Shown piece after piece: positions 63,988 to 64,000 of a stretch of DNA of 64,000 nucleotides. Positions within the stretch are counted from its first letter, which is position 1. Every line of letters starts with the position of its first letter. Made by a program: the position numbers and the translations under genes. The notes under the pieces are model-generated. The model was not told where the DNA came from. It saw nothing but the letters and a program-made list of their open reading frames with translations, and ran no database searches. The DNA comes from Octadecabacter ascidiaceicola (GTDB taxonomy: Bacteria > Pseudomonadota > Alphaproteobacteria > Rhodobacterales > Rhodobacteraceae), in the NCBI RefSeq assembly GCF_900185015.1, contig NZ_FXYD01000004.1, forward strand, positions 246,001 through 310,000, written 5' to 3'.

Positions 63988-64000
63988 TTTCATGCAGGCG

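Noticed and set aside
1..64000. CRISPR array, rRNA operon or additional tRNA genes
   Set aside because: No regularly spaced repeats, rRNA-like stretches or second cloverleaf were seen.

Overview
The window looks like chromosomal DNA of a marine alphaproteobacterium of the Rhodobacteraceae (Roseobacter group). The grounds are gene order and protein character: rsmB-like, heparinase, purH, lspA, DUF3035 lipoprotein and paired M16 peptidases in a row; a DinB with an N-terminal zinc-ribbon-like segment; a betaine/dimethylglycine demethylation pair; a TRAP transporter; and DUF1674, DUF3775 and DUF2233 proteins. No search could be run, so genus is not assigned.

Layout. 1-2.8 kb: end of a homocysteine methyltransferase and a dimethylglycine-dehydrogenase-like flavoprotein. 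2.9-7.7 kb: RarD-type permease, RluA-family pseudouridine synthase, RIO-like kinase, 1-Cys peroxiredoxin, aquaporin Z and an L,D-transpeptidase. 7.8-16 kb (minus strand): a stretched version of the classical rbfA-truB-rpsO-pnp translation/RNA-decay cluster, with a DUF2233 gene, a VOC protein, a DUF1643 gene, a small RTX-repeat protein and a THUMP methyltransferase placed between its members. 16-30 kb (mostly plus): dapB, a 58-aa SDHAF4-type gene, an rRNA methyltransferase, heparinase-like protein, purH, lspA, two M16 peptidases, mutL, small lipoproteins and a saccharopine dehydrogenase. 30-34 kb: a protein of unknown function with an internal duplication, a caspase-like protein lacking its cysteine and carrying two peptidoglycan-binding domains, and a secreted protein with three PPC-like repeats.

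The accessory part is 34.4-49.1 kb. A 14.7-kb segment with inverted-repeat ends lies inside a flavin amine oxidase gene: the C-terminal third is at 34.05-34.37 kb and the N-terminal and middle parts are at 49.08-49.83 kb, all on the minus strand. The host gene and its cupin partner are also frameshifted, so that operon is dead. The segment carries an intact catabolic cluster, tightly coupled on the minus strand with a divergent GntR-type regulator: Gfo/Idh/MocA oxidoreductase, TRAP transporter (P, Q, M), a QuiC-like dehydratase/HPPD fusion, a citryl-CoA-lyase-like protein, an AP-endonuclease-family TIM barrel, a SauS-like CoA-acylating aldehyde dehydrogenase, a thiamine-diphosphate enzyme and an HpcH/HpaI aldolase. 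This combination predicts uptake and stepwise carbon-carbon cleavage of an organic acid that I cannot name. It is the best candidate here for an undescribed pathway. AT-rich palindromic motifs upstream of three of its transcription units are candidate operators for the regulator.

50-64 kb: ribosomal protein L36, tRNA-Val(GAC), an N-formylglutamate amidohydrolase, dinB, an SPFH/NfeD pair, pyrF, clpB with a textbook heat-shock promoter, an SDR dehydrogenase, a membrane-anchored glutamate-synthase-like protein, and msrP/msrQ separated by a convergent methyltransferase gene. Most genes are housekeeping. Positions and reading frames were read directly; family names are recognition by eye.
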